DNA of 64,000 bases from Burkholderiaceae bacterium. Lineage in GTDB: Bacteria > Pseudomonadota > Gammaproteobacteria > Burkholderiales > Burkholderiaceae_C. The notes below the pieces were generated by a model. The model had not been told where the DNA came from, ran no database searches, and was given only the letters and a program-made list of their open reading frames with translations. The stretch is taken from positions 1 to 64,000 of the forward strand of contig JAUYTN010000047.1 of assembly GCA_030695205.1 (NCBI GenBank), in the 5' to 3' direction. The position numbers were made by a program, and so were the translations under genes. This document shows positions 45,224 through 54,150 of this stretch, in pieces (the first letter of the stretch is position 1; each line of letters begins with the position of its first letter).

Positions 45224-47914
45224 TTAATTCTTCCGAATCAAGGGCTTGAGGGCATGCTGCAAACGGCGTGCCGACTCCTCGTCCCAGGCACTGGCCAACA
45301 CACGGGTGGCGTCTTGTGGCCAGGTTTCAGCCGGTGCGGCCTCATGTCGACGGGTGAGCAGCTGCAGTTGCAGCGCCCGCCGCGCATCCAGATGGCTGGC
45401 GGGTGTAGGCACTTCGGCGGCCATTTCCAGGCGCAACAACGCTTCGTTGCCTGCGGCTTGCGGCGCGGCGCCCAAAGCCTGGGCCCATGCCTGGCGCACA
45501 GATGCACTCACGCGTGGACCCAGCTCAGACGCAGGCGGCAGTGCCGCACCATCGCGGGCTTGCCAGGCATGCAACAGCTGGGTCAGCACCTGGCCATGGG
45601 CCTGGGCCGCAAGCTTCTTGAGGCTGAGCTGGGCATGCTCCAGCGCCTCGCGCTGGGCACGGAACGCGGCGTCACCCAGGCGGGGGCCACGATCGGGCCG
45701 ACCAGCGTCCGGGCGCACTGCGTCGCGGCGGCCACCGGCCATGCCCCGGCCACCGTCTCTGCCCCCATCTTTGAAGGCATCTCGCCCGCCATCGCGCCCT
45801 GGTCGGCCATCGGCGGGGCGGCCAATGCGCCCGCTCGGTGCTGGCTCGGCCTTCTTCATGCCCGGACGGTCATCACCCCTGACCGCCACCAGCTTGCGCA
45901 CCGGGGCAGACGCCTGCCCGGCTGCGGGTGCAACGGCAGCTGGTGCGCCATCGCCCTGCGGTGCAGTGGCGCTATCTGCGCCGGCGCTGGGATTGGCACC
46001 GGTGTCAGGCGCTGCATCGGCAGACCCATGCCCTCGCGGAGCCGTTGCACTTGCAAGCGCCTGCCCACCCAGAGCCTGCTCCAGCTCTTGCATGGCGGCA
46101 TGGATGCTCTGCGCGTCTTGGCTGGCCGTGGCCAACTCAAGCGCTTTGGAAGCCTCCAGCACCCGCTGGTCATGAACACTCAGGGACTGCGCCTGTTTTT
46201 CACGGGCAGCGTCTTTGCGCTGGAAGGCTTCGTCGATGGGTTTGCGGAACGCATCCCACAGGCGCTGCTCCAGCTTGCGCTCCAGCGGTACCGCCTGCGC
46301 CAGCACCTGCCATTCATGCTGCAGGGCGCGAACGGCATCCATGCGCAGGGGCTCGGTGGCCCCCAACTCCTCCGCTCGGGCAATCAGCACCTGGCGCTGC
46401 GCCTGGTTGTCGGCCTGTGCAGCTTCCAGGGGTGCACGCGCAATGGCCATGGCTGCCTTCCACAGGGGCTGCAGCTCGGCAAATTGCTTTTCACCCAGGT
46501 GCCCCCCATTGCGCCAGGCATCGGCCCAGCGGTGCAGCTCACGCACATGCAGCTTCCAGTCGGTGTTGGCGACATGCTGTTGTGCCCAGTCTTCCAGCTC
46601 TTTGATGAGGGCCAACCGCTGAGCGCGGTTGGCAGCGGTTTCGGCCTTGAGCTTGTCCAGCCAGGCTTCCACGATTTTGTGGGCCTGGTTGCAGGCCTCA
46701 TCGAAGCGCTTCCACAGCGCATGGTTGGGCACACCACCCTGGTCCGTTTGTTTCCAACGCTCGCGCAGGCTGCGCAGGGCCTCCTGAACCTTGCGCCCAC
46801 CGGGCCGCTGGCCTTCAGGGGCTGCCACCAAGGCTTCTGCAGTGGCCACCAGCTCCTGGCGGAGCTGGTCTGCACGCCAGCGTTGCCAGCCTTCCAAGTC
46901 CCCCGCCTGGGCCAGAGCCGCCTGGGCCTGAGCCTCCAGGTCGCCCTGTAGCCAGCGCCCGTGTTCTTTCAGCGTTTGCCGCAGCTCGCCGGCCAGCTTG
47001 GGCAGTGTCTTGCCGTGGCCTTGCTCCAGCTCCTGTGTCAGTGCTTTCAGAGCCAGCGCCACACGCTCGTTGGCCTGAGCCGCTTTGGCTGCCTGCTCCT
47101 CAGCACTCAGGACCGATGCCACTGGCGTGTCATCCAACACACCACGGACTTTGCGGATCTCGTCGGCCCACACCGGCACCGAGGGCAATGCAGCACCGGC
47201 GTCTTCCATGGCCAGCAGGCCCTGGGTCAGGGCTGCGTCGAACGCCTGCCACACCAGCTTAAGCTGCGCGCGGGAGTTGTCCAGCATGGGGGCGTAGCGC
47301 AAGTCGATGCTGTTCCACTGGGGGTCCTGGGCCAAGGCCGACGCTTGGGCATCCCACTGCGCCACATCTTGCGCCAGAGCAGGCCTGACCTGTTCCGAGT
47401 CGGCCAGCGGCTTGGTGGACATCACCTCGATGCGCTGGGCCAACAGCACTGCGGCCTCACGCTCAACCTGTATGCGGTGCTGCAAATCTTCAATCGCTTT
47501 GATGCGATCGGCCACCTGCGCCTTCAAGGTGGACAGTGGCTCGCGCGAAAGCGGTGCCCCGGCCCTGGCGGCATCGCGCTGCCAGGCCATGGCGTCGGCC
47601 ACGTTCAGCCGGTCCTGAGCAAGCAAAAACTCCGCCTTGGCGGCCCACTCCACCACCAGGCCCTCCTGGGCTTTGGCACGCTTGAGTTCATCAAGCTTTT
47701 CTTTCAGTGGCTTGGCCGCACCCTTGTCGCGGTGCGACAGCTCTTTAAATACCTCGGCCATGGCCTCGGGCGCGGGCGATGTCAGCAACCACTCCCTCAC
47801 CCGAGCTGCCCGCTCTCCTGTGGTGGGCGCAGTGAACGCGCCCCCCGTCAACTGATCCATGGCAGCGGTATCGGCAGCTTTGGAAGCGGTAGGAGACAAA
47901 CGATCAGTTTTCAC
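45224..47914 (-). CDS. Large DUF349 repeat protein with Arg/Gly-rich segment
   Basis: An 896-residue soluble protein of mostly long alpha helices. It contains repeated DUF349-like units in which W, R and L recur at fixed spacing (WKQTDQGGVPNHALWKRFDEA; WQVLAQAVPLERKLEQRLWDAF). After the helical part comes an Ala/Pro linker and a disordered Arg/Gly/Asp-rich region (about 45670-45870, GRDGGRDAFKDGGRDGGRG), then a C-terminal helical domain. The function of DUF349 proteins is poorly known. The GTG at 47914 is preferred; the frame is open 64 codons further up into AT-rich non-coding sequence. No operon partner is seen. Confidence 0.8.
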   Translation of the reverse strand: MKTDRLSPTASKAADTAAMDQLTGGAFTAPTTGERAARVREWLLTSPAPEAMAEVFKELSHRDKGAAKPLKEKLDELKRAKAQEGLVVEWAAKAEFLLAQDRLNVADAMAWQRDAARAGAPLSREPLSTLKAQVADRIKAIEDLQHRIQVEREAAVLLAQRIEVMSTKPLADSEQVRPALAQDVAQWDAQASALAQDPQWNSIDLRYAPMLDNSRAQLKLVWQAFDAALTQGLLAMEDAGAALPSVPVWADEIRKVRGVLDDTPVASVLSAEEQAAKAAQANERVALALKALTQELEQGHGKTLPKLAGELRQTLKEHGRWLQGDLEAQAQAALAQAGDLEGWQRWRADQLRQELVATAEALVAAPEGQRPGGRKVQEALRSLRERWKQTDQGGVPNHALWKRFDEACNQAHKIVEAWLDKLKAETAANRAQRLALIKELEDWAQQHVANTDWKLHVRELHRWADAWRNGGHLGEKQFAELQPLWKAAMAIARAPLEAAQADNQAQRQVLIARAEELGATEPLRMDAVRALQHEWQVLAQAVPLERKLEQRLWDAFRKPIDEAFQRKDAAREKQAQSLSVHDQRVLEASKALELATASQDAQSIHAAMQELEQALGGQALASATAPRGHGSADAAPDTGANPSAGADSATAPQGDGAPAAVAPAAGQASAPVRKLVAVRGDDRPGMKKAEPAPSGRIGRPADGRPGRDGGRDAFKDGGRDGGRGMAGGRRDAVRPDAGRPDRGPRLGDAAFRAQREALEHAQLSLKKLAAQAHGQVLTQLLHAWQARDGAALPPASELGPRVSASVRQAWAQALGAAPQAAGNEALLRLEMAAEVPTPASHLDARRALQLQLLTRRHEAAPAETWPQDATRVLASAWDEESARRLQHALKPLIRKN

Positions 47915-48127
47915 AACAAGACTCTGCAAATGAATAAAAAAGGGCGCAAGCGCACCACGCACCTGCCGCGCAAAACGCCGGAGACACCACACGGGCACCA
48001 ACCCGCTCCTGTGCCAACGTTGACAACCCTCTATTGTCGCCGCAGCGTTCTGCGTTTTGACCGGTACCACCCACGAAATACGAGCGCTTTTATATCGAAA
48101 ATGCATACAAAGAAGAATTCTTTAGTA

Positions 48128-48156
48128 TTGACCAGTCATGATCGCACCCATAGAAT
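48128..48156 (+). promoter_or_regulatory. Sigma-70 promoter of the lytic transglycosylase gene
   Basis: TTGACC (48128-48133) and TAGAAT (48151-48156) are separated by exactly 17 nt. This is the best promoter in the 402-nt gap between the DUF349 gene and the transglycosylase gene. The predicted start is near 48163. The rest of the gap toward 47915 is AT-richer non-coding DNA that must hold the DUF349 promoter, which I could not pick out. Confidence 0.7.
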
Positions 48157-48162
48157 TCGCCG

Positions 48163-48316
48163 AAACTGCCTTCCGAGGGTAAACCCCACCCCGGCACAGG
48201 CGTCCTGAGCGTCGCAGAACCAGCGCCGCTTCCCCAGTCTTTTTTGCGCCAAGGCTGGGCGGCCCACCAGGCCACACCCGCCAAGGCGGGACGTTTACTC
48301 TGTCGAAAGGACAACC
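48163..48316 (+). other. Long 5' leader of the transglycosylase gene
   Basis: About 154 nt between the predicted transcription start and the ATG, without a convincing small gene. It contains stems such as CCCAG/CTGGG around 48230-48255 and CCGCC/GGCGG around 48288-48299, and ends with an AAAGGA site. I do not recognise a known riboswitch class. Confidence 0.4.
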
Positions 48317-49198
48317 ATGACGGTAGCAACCACCTCTGAGGGCGCAGCGACGCCCGGCAGGCCACTCCGATGGCTGCGCATCGCCACAACAGCCGTCTCC
48401 GACCTGATGCACAACAGCATTGCGCTGATCGGCTTGGCCATCGCGGCGCTGGCCATGGTGCTGTTTGCCCGCGACGACCTGCGCGCGGCGACAGAAGAGC
48501 ACGTGCTGGCCTTTCTCCTCGCCCGCCAAGAAGAGCGCACCGACCCCACCGCTTTTGTCCCCGATCAACTCGCTGCCGAGCGAGCCACGGCGGCCCACCC
48601 GTCCGAACTTCCCCGAGACCAGGCCAACGTGGCACTGTGGCTGTCGCGCAAGTACCGGGTAGCCCCTGAGCCCCTGAGTGTGCTGGTGGCCGAGGCTTTT
48701 CACATCGGAGAAAAAATTCAGCTCGACCCCACCCTGATCCTGGCGGTCATGGCCATTGAGTCCCGCTTCAACCCCTTTGCGCAATCCAGCTACGGCGCGC
48801 AAGGGCTCATGCAGGTACTGACCCGCGTACACACGGACAAATACGAAGACTTTGGCGGCAAGCTCGCCGCCTTTGACCCTGTCACCAACCTGCGGGTGGG
48901 TGTGCAGGTGTTGCGCGATTGCATACGGCGTGCCGGCAGTGTGGAAGGCGGTTTGCGCCTCTACGTGGGCGCGGTGACAGTAGACGGCAGCGACTACGTC
49001 AACAAAGTGATGGGTGAGCACCTGCGCCTGCGCGACGTGGCACTGGGCAAACGTCCCATCGCACCTGCCCGCACCGCGAACCATGCTGCCCCCCCAAAAA
49101 ACAGCCAGCCAGCCCTGGTGCCAGCCCAGTTCGACGCACCGACTGACGAGTCTGCGCACGCCACCCCTGCCGCTGCGCCGGGCGAACTAGGCGCTTGA
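48317..49198 (+). CDS. Membrane-anchored lytic transglycosylase (SLT family)
   Basis: A 293-residue protein with a cytoplasmic start, one transmembrane helix (about residues 35-51) and a periplasmic SLT domain. The catalytic glutamate is Glu148 in AVMAIESRFNPFA, followed by GAQGLMQVL and the LRVGVQVLRDC region. Such enzymes cut the glycan strand of peptidoglycan to give 1,6-anhydro ends. AAAGGA precedes the ATG. The C-terminal 50 residues are Pro/Ala-rich and probably disordered. It is transcribed from its own strong promoter. Confidence 0.88.
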   Translation: MTVATTSEGAATPGRPLRWLRIATTAVSDLMHNSIALIGLAIAALAMVLFARDDLRAATEEHVLAFLLARQEERTDPTAFVPDQLAAERATAAHPSELPRDQANVALWLSRKYRVAPEPLSVLVAEAFHIGEKIQLDPTLILAVMAIESRFNPFAQSSYGAQGLMQVLTRVHTDKYEDFGGKLAAFDPVTNLRVGVQVLRDCIRRAGSVEGGLRLYVGAVTVDGSDYVNKVMGEHLRLRDVALGKRPIAPARTANHAAPPKNSQPALVPAQFDAPTDESAHATPAAAPGELGA

Positions 49199-49346
49199 GG
49201 CGCATCAGGCCAATCAAGAAGCACTGAAGCACCGCCGCCCCCCACACCTCGGGGGACGCTTGGCCGCCGGGTGGTGCAGGTCACCCCCCAAAGGGAAAGC
49301 GCCCCACATCAGTGTTGTGGCTGAGCCGCTCCGCTAAAATCATTGT
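49199..49346 (+). other. Intergenic region before the ZTP riboswitch
   Basis: No gene is visible. It contains a GC hairpin (CCCCC with GGGGG around 49238-49255) without a T-tract, and a TAAAAT (49335-49340) just before the riboswitch that is the likely -10 box for glyA. A good -35 box is lacking. Confidence 0.45.
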
Positions 49347-49455
49347 GGTGCGCGACTGGCGATACCCCACAACGGGGGACGTGGATGACCACTGGGAAGC
49401 GCGCCGTTCAGCCTCCATTCAGGGGCTTGAACGTTCAGCCGTTCGCCTGGGCAGT
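49347..49455 (+). promoter_or_regulatory. ZTP (pfl) riboswitch upstream of glyA
   Basis: The region has the pfl RNA signature: GCGCGACTGGCGA at the 5' side, GGATGACCACTGGGAAGCGCGC in the middle and the pseudoknot segment CCGTTCGCCTGGGCAG at the end. These match the conserved nucleotides of ZTP/ZMP-sensing riboswitches, which are often found before glyA, purH or folate genes. A hairpin CCTTGG (49456-49461) with CCAAGG (49478-49483) follows and may be the expression platform; it lacks a T-tract, so control could be translational. ZTP rises when 10-formyl-THF is short, so binding should raise GlyA. Confidence 0.88.
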
Positions 49456-49509
49456 CCTTGGATTCCGATTGGTCGGGCCAAGGTCCATCGACATTGACAC
49501 ACTGCCGCC

Positions 49510-50754
49510 ATGTACCAACGCAACATCCTCATCGAGCAAACCGACCCCGAGCTGTTTGCCGCCATTCAGGCCGAAAACGCCCGCCAAGAGCATCACATCG
49601 AGCTGATTGCCAGCGAAAACTACGCCTCGCCCGCCGTCATGGCCGCACAAGGCACACAGCTCACCAACAAATATGCCGAAGGCTACCCCGGCAAGCGCTA
49701 CTACGGCGGCTGCGAGTACGTGGACGTGGCCGAACAACTGGCCATCGACCGCGTGAAGCAACTGTTTGGCGCCGACGCGGCCAACGTGCAGCCGCACTGC
49801 GGCGCATCAGCCAACGAAGCCGTGTTTCTGGCGTTTTTGAAGCCAGGCGACACCATCATGGGCATGAGCCTGGCTGAAGGCGGCCACCTGACACACGGCA
49901 TGCCCCTGAACATGAGCGGCAAATGGTTCAACGTGGTGAGCTACGGCCTGGACGCGAATGAAGCCATCGACTACGACGCCATGGAGCGCAAAGCCCACGA
50001 AACCAAACCCAAACTCATCATTGCGGGTGCATCGGCCTACAGGCTGCGCATTGACTTTGAACGCTTTGCAAAGGTCGCCAAAGATGTGGGCGCCATCTTC
50101 ATGGTGGACATGGCCCATTACGCCGGACTGATCGCGGCAGGCGTTTACCCCAACCCCGTACCTTTTGCCGACGTGGTCACCAGCACCACCCACAAGAGCC
50201 TGCGCGGCCCCCGTGGCGGCATCATCCTGATGAAGGCCCAACACGAGAAGGCCATCAACAGCGCCATCTTCCCCGGCCTGCAAGGCGGCCCGCTGATGCA
50301 CGTCATTGCCGCCAAAGCCGTCGCGTTCAAGGAGGCCTTGACCCCCGAGTTCAAAGCCTACCAACAACAGGTACTGACCAATGCCCGCGTAGTGGCAGAA
50401 ACTCTGACCGAGCGCGGGCTGCGCATTGTGTCGGGCCGCACCGAAAGCCACGTCATGCTGGTGGACCTGCGGGCCAAGGGCATCACCGGCAAGGAAGCCG
50501 AGGCTGTGCTGGGCAGCGCCCACATGACCATCAATAAAAACGCCATCCCCAACGACCCAGAAAAGCCGATGGTGACCAGCGGCGTGCGTATTGGCACGCC
50601 CGCCATGACCACACGTGGCTTCAAGGACGAAGAAGCGCGCATGACAGCCAACCTGGTGGCCGACGTGCTGGACAACCCGCGCGACGCCGCCAACATCGAA
50701 GCGGTACGCGCCAAGGTCAACGCCCTGACCGCTCGCTTCCCAGTCTATAGCTAA
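49510..50754 (+). CDS. glyA: Serine hydroxymethyltransferase
   Basis: A 414-residue PLP enzyme that converts serine and THF to glycine and methylene-THF. Motifs are [28 protein letters not shown], and the PLP lysine Lys229 in [13 protein letters not shown]. The ATG lies about 55 nt after the ZTP riboswitch and lacks a clear ribosome site. The last two codons and the stop overlap the right box of a dispersed repeat copy. nrdR follows in the same direction. Confidence 0.97.
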   Translation: MYQRNILIEQTDPELFAAIQAENARQEHHIELIASENYASPAVMAAQGTQLTNKYAEGYPGKRYYGGCEYVDVAEQLAIDRVKQLFGADAANVQPHCGASANEAVFLAFLKPGDTIMGMSLAEGGHLTHGMPLNMSGKWFNVVSYGLDANEAIDYDAMERKAHETKPKLIIAGASAYRLRIDFERFAKVAKDVGAIFMVDMAHYAGLIAAGVYPNPVPFADVVTSTTHKSLRGPRGGIILMKAQHEKAINSAIFPGLQGGPLMHVIAAKAVAFKEALTPEFKAYQQQVLTNARVVAETLTERGLRIVSGRTESHVMLVDLRAKGITGKEAEAVLGSAHMTINKNAIPNDPEKPMVTSGVRIGTPAMTTRGFKDEEARMTANLVADVLDNPRDAANIEAVRAKVNALTARFPVYS

Positions 50755-50783
50755 CTATTTATATACAGCAAGCGCCAAGGCAT
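50747..50783 (-). repeat. Dispersed CGCTTR-N16-WGCTAY element, copy 9
   Basis: On the minus strand: ATGCC, CGCTTG (50769-50774), 16-nt spacer, AGCTAT (50747-50752). It overlaps the glyA stop codon (50752-50754) and fills half of the glyA-nrdR gap; AT-rich flank runs to about 50803. Confidence 0.85.
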
Positions 50784-50852
50784 GTTTTTATCATTAATTT
50801 TATGTCTTGCCTTGCCTGACCCAACCGCAGCGCAGCGGCAGCAGGTGGGCCC

Positions 50853-51305
50853 ATGAAGTGCCCTTTTTGCGGCCACACCGAAACCCAGGTGGCAGAGACC
50901 CGCCTGGCGGAAGACGCCGCTTTCATCCGCCGACGCCGCCAGTGCCTGAAGTGCGACAAGCGCTTTACCACCTACGAGCGCCCCGAGGTCAGCTTTCCGG
51001 CGGTGGTCAAAAAAGACGGGCGGCGCACCGACTACGCCACCAGCAAGCTGCGCGCCTCGTTTGCGCTGGCCCTGCGCAAGCGCCCGGTCAGCACCGAACA
51101 GGTGGACGCTGCCATTGAGCGCATGGAAGAAAAGCTGCTCAACCTCGGCGCCCGCGAAGTGCCGTCCAGCCAACTGGGCGAAATGGTGATGCGCGAGCTG
51201 AAGCTGCTGGACAAAGTGGCCTACGTGCGCTTTGCCAGCGTGTACCGCAGCTTTGCGGACGTGGATGAGTTCAAGACTTTGGTGGATGAAGTCAGTCTGC
51301 CCTGA
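50853..51305 (+). CDS. nrdR: Transcriptional repressor NrdR
   Basis: A 150-residue regulator that represses ribonucleotide reductase genes in response to ATP/dATP. The N-terminal zinc ribbon has four cysteines (MKCPFCG and CLKCDKRF), followed by the ATP-cone domain with [11 protein letters not shown] and the [12 protein letters not shown] motif. Gene order glyA-nrdR is common in proteobacteria. Confidence 0.96.
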   Translation: MKCPFCGHTETQVAETRLAEDAAFIRRRRQCLKCDKRFTTYERPEVSFPAVVKKDGRRTDYATSKLRASFALALRKRPVSTEQVDAAIERMEEKLLNLGAREVPSSQLGEMVMRELKLLDKVAYVRFASVYRSFADVDEFKTLVDEVSLP

Positions 51306-51393
51306 ACGCGCAGCGACACCGTTGATCCGCTGACGGCGACCGTTCCTCGCGTAGTTGGGCGCTTGCCTACGGTGTGCGTCTAACATCAGTTCC

Positions 51394-51963
51394 ATGGTTA
51401 CTTCCTCACCCATCAACAGACAAGCTGCGGCTCCCCGCCAGACCCAGGGCGTCACGCTGCTGGAGATACTGGTGGTCATCGCCATATTGGGTGTGCTCAG
51501 CGCACTGGCTGCACCCAGCTTTCGGGGGACGATTGAGCGCTACCGGGTCAGCACAACCGTCGATCAGTTGACATCCACCATTTCGCTTGCCCGGGCAGAA
51601 GCCATCAAACGGGGGGGGAACGTACGCCTGGAGAGACTCAGCGGTGGCGACTGCCCCGCCATGATCAGCGTGCAGCAGTGGTCCTGCGGATGGTCGCTGT
51701 ACTGGGACGTCAATGCAAACAACGCCTTTAACGCTGGCACCGATGAGTTGATCAAAGAATTCCGAATCACCAACAACGTCACCGTGAATTTTTCTGTCAC
51801 CCAAGCTGGCATCACCGTCAATCGGTGGGGCCAACTCGGCAACCTGGGCGCTGCTGGTTTTACCGTCGTGCCGCAATCGGGGGTGAGTTCGCCGGCAACT
51901 TCCACAGTCTGCCTGTCGACGGGTGGACGTATCCGAACCGTGAGCGGGAGTGTCGCATGCTGA
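51394..51963 (+). CDS. fimT: Type IV pilus minor pilin, FimT/GspH-like
   Basis: A 189-residue prepilin-like protein. The leader ends in RQTQG, with cleavage before VTLLEILVVIAILG. Glu+5 is present and a hydrophobic helix follows. The C-terminal region has the FimT/GspH layout and cysteines (DCPAMI, WSCGW, STVCLS, SVAC). ATG 51394 is used. Its end overlaps pilV by 7 nt. It heads the minor pilin operon that primes pilus assembly. Confidence 0.88.
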   Translation: MVTSSPINRQAAAPRQTQGVTLLEILVVIAILGVLSALAAPSFRGTIERYRVSTTVDQLTSTISLARAEAIKRGGNVRLERLSGGDCPAMISVQQWSCGWSLYWDVNANNAFNAGTDELIKEFRITNNVTVNFSVTQAGITVNRWGQLGNLGAAGFTVVPQSGVSSPATSTVCLSTGGRIRTVSGSVAC

Positions 51964-52520
51964 ACAGCACCACAAACCAACGCCGTCCTCGCCATGCCCA
52001 TCAAGCAGGTGCGGCGCTGCTGGAATCCCTGGTTGCACTCTTGGTGTTGGCGATTGGAGTGCTCGGCCTTCTGGGCGTTCAGTTGCGAAATGTGACGGAA
52101 AACCAGACGGCCAACCACCGCCAAATTGCCGTTCGATTGGCCGATGACCTGTTGGAACGCATGAAAACCAACCCCCTTGGCTGGGCCGCAACCAACCAGT
52201 ACACCGTGGGCTGGGGAGCCGCACCAGCGGCTGCTGTCAATTGCGCAGCCGCAGCCTGTACCGGGGCACAGAAGGCCGCCTGGGATCTGGCCCAATGGAA
52301 GGTCGTGGTTGCTGGCACATTGCCGGCTGGACAGGCCACCAGCTTTGTATCGCCCGCCGACGCCAGGCAACTGGGCGTCATGATCGCCTGGCGTGCCAAC
52401 GAACGATCGGCTGACGCCGACTATGTGGCCCCCTTCAACGTCAACATCAACGATGGCGGCACAGTCGTGACCTGCCCGGCTGGTCGCGTTTGCCACCTGG
52501 CGTTTGGACAACCCCAATGA
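51957..52520 (+). CDS. pilV: Type IV pilus modification/minor pilin PilV
   Basis: A 187-residue prepilin. Leader HQAG is followed by AALLESLVALLVLAIGVLG with Glu+5, then the QLRNVTENQTANHRQIAVRLADDLLERMKTNP region typical of PilV. The ATG overlaps the fimT end, and the stop overlaps pilW (ATGA), so translation is coupled on both sides. Confidence 0.9.
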   Translation: MLNSTTNQRRPRHAHQAGAALLESLVALLVLAIGVLGLLGVQLRNVTENQTANHRQIAVRLADDLLERMKTNPLGWAATNQYTVGWGAAPAAAVNCAAAACTGAQKAAWDLAQWKVVVAGTLPAGQATSFVSPADARQLGVMIAWRANERSADADYVAPFNVNINDGGTVVTCPAGRVCHLAFGQPQ

Positions 52521-53311
52521 ACACACGCACAGCCCCCCACACCCTCACCCGGCAAGCAGGTGCTTCGCTGGTCGAACTGATGGTCGGGTTGACCATTGGC
52601 CTCTTTGTGTTGCTGGCGGCCATTGGTACCCTGGTGCTGACGCGCACGTCGGGTACTGTGGTCGCCGACTCGTCCGCCTTGATTGCGCAGGGCAACAATG
52701 CCATGCGGCTGGTTGCCTTCCACCTGCGGCAAAGCGGTGCCATCGAGGTGCAACCCATCGATCCTGCCCTCCCTCCGGGCGACCGGCGGTATACCTTCAG
52801 CGACGCCTTCAATGGCAACAACGGTGCTGGCCTGGTCGTACAAGGAACGGAAGGAGGGGCTGGTCCCGACACCTTGACCATCAGTTACGAAAACCGGGGT
52901 GCTGCCATCACCCGCGACTGTTTGGGGCAACAAACAGCTGCAGGTCTGCCACGCGTGCAAAACCGGTTCTCACTGACCAACAACACCTTGGATTGCCTGG
53001 GCTCTGGGAATGCCAATGCCCAACCGGTGGCGGACAACGTTGAGGACTTTCAGGTGCTCTATTGGGTGCAACAGGGGGCTGCGCCCAATCAAACCCAATT
53101 CAGGCGACAGGCCGACCAAGTGGTGGCGGCAGGAGGTTGGGCGAACGTGGTGGCTGTGGACGTGTGTTTGCAAATGCGGGGGGAGATGAGCAACCACCCC
53201 GTCATAGCAGGCACCACATTTTTGAACTGCCGCGACGGCAATACAGCCCATGACGGCAGGCAGCGGCAAATCTTCCGCTCGACGCTGTACCTGCGCAACC
53301 AAGGACAGTGA
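52517..53311 (+). CDS. pilW: Type IV pilus minor pilin PilW
   Basis: A 264-residue prepilin. Leader RQAG precedes ASLVELMVGLTIGLFVLLA with Glu+5. The body has PilW-like phrases such as MRLVAFHLRQSGAIE, and the VEDFQVLYWV segment. ATG 52517 overlaps the pilV stop. pilX begins one nucleotide after its stop codon. Confidence 0.9.
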   Translation: MNTRTAPHTLTRQAGASLVELMVGLTIGLFVLLAAIGTLVLTRTSGTVVADSSALIAQGNNAMRLVAFHLRQSGAIEVQPIDPALPPGDRRYTFSDAFNGNNGAGLVVQGTEGGAGPDTLTISYENRGAAITRDCLGQQTAAGLPRVQNRFSLTNNTLDCLGSGNANAQPVADNVEDFQVLYWVQQGAAPNQTQFRRQADQVVAAGGWANVVAVDVCLQMRGEMSNHPVIAGTTFLNCRDGNTAHDGRQRQIFRSTLYLRNQGQ

Positions 53312-53312
53312 C

Positions 53313-54113
53313 ATGAGTGCATCCACCCTCCCGATACGGCGCCCCACACCTTCACAGCCCAGGCAGAGGCAACGTGGTGTCTCTCTGCTGGTGGTCATGG
53401 TCATGGTGTTGCTTTCCATGCTGCTGGTTCTCGGCGGGAGCCGGGTGGCCCTGCTGAACGAATCGTTGGTCAGCAATGACACCGACTACCAACGCGCGTT
53501 CGAGGCAGCGCAGGCCATGCTGGCCGATGCAGAGCTGGACCTTCTGGGTCGCGCTGTCAACGGCGGACCCTGTGCAGGGGCGGCTTGCCGCACACCGGCA
53601 TCTGCCGTTTTTTTTCCGCGGGATTTGGACGAATACCAAGACCTGGAAGACACCCTGCGCGCCGCTGCAGTGGGTGGAACCCCACCCTGCCGCAACGGTA
53701 TCTGCCTGGACTTGGGCAACCAAACCAGCGGAGACACCACCACCAGTTTCTGGAACAACCCCGGTGGTACCGATGCCACTTGGAACAACAACCGAACATT
53801 GGCCACTTTCACAGCAACAGAGGCCGGTTTCAACCGCAGGGCAGCCTCCTACGGGCAATACACGGGCGCGGCAGCAGGCGCCACGGGCAACCCATTGCTG
53901 GCAGCCAATCCGCCCAGGGCATGGTATTGGGTCGAAGTCCTCCGCTACCACACCGCAGGCGCAACCGGCAATTTTTCGGGGTTTTGGGCGCCATCGGCAT
54001 CAGAGCCCTTCGTGTTTCGGATCACTGCCCTGGCACAAGGGTTGAAGCCGGGCTCAATGGCCGTGGTTCAGTCGTTCATCGTTCCCGACCCCGCCAGGCG
54101 TACTGCGTTCTGA
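53313..54113 (+). CDS. pilX: Type IV pilus minor pilin PilX
   Basis: A 266-residue protein. The leader ends QRQRG, followed by VSLLVVMVMVLLSMLLVLG. As in PilX proteins, there is no Glu at +5. SLVSNDTDYQRAFEAAQAML is the usual region after the helix. It starts directly after the pilW stop; a short gap with AGGAG leads to pilY1. Confidence 0.88.
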   Translation: MSASTLPIRRPTPSQPRQRQRGVSLLVVMVMVLLSMLLVLGGSRVALLNESLVSNDTDYQRAFEAAQAMLADAELDLLGRAVNGGPCAGAACRTPASAVFFPRDLDEYQDLEDTLRAAAVGGTPPCRNGICLDLGNQTSGDTTTSFWNNPGGTDATWNNNRTLATFTATEAGFNRRAASYGQYTGAAAGATGNPLLAANPPRAWYWVEVLRYHTAGATGNFSGFWAPSASEPFVFRITALAQGLKPGSMAVVQSFIVPDPARRTAF

Positions 54114-54150
54114 CAACGCGACCAAGCTCACCCACATTCAGGAGCAACCG

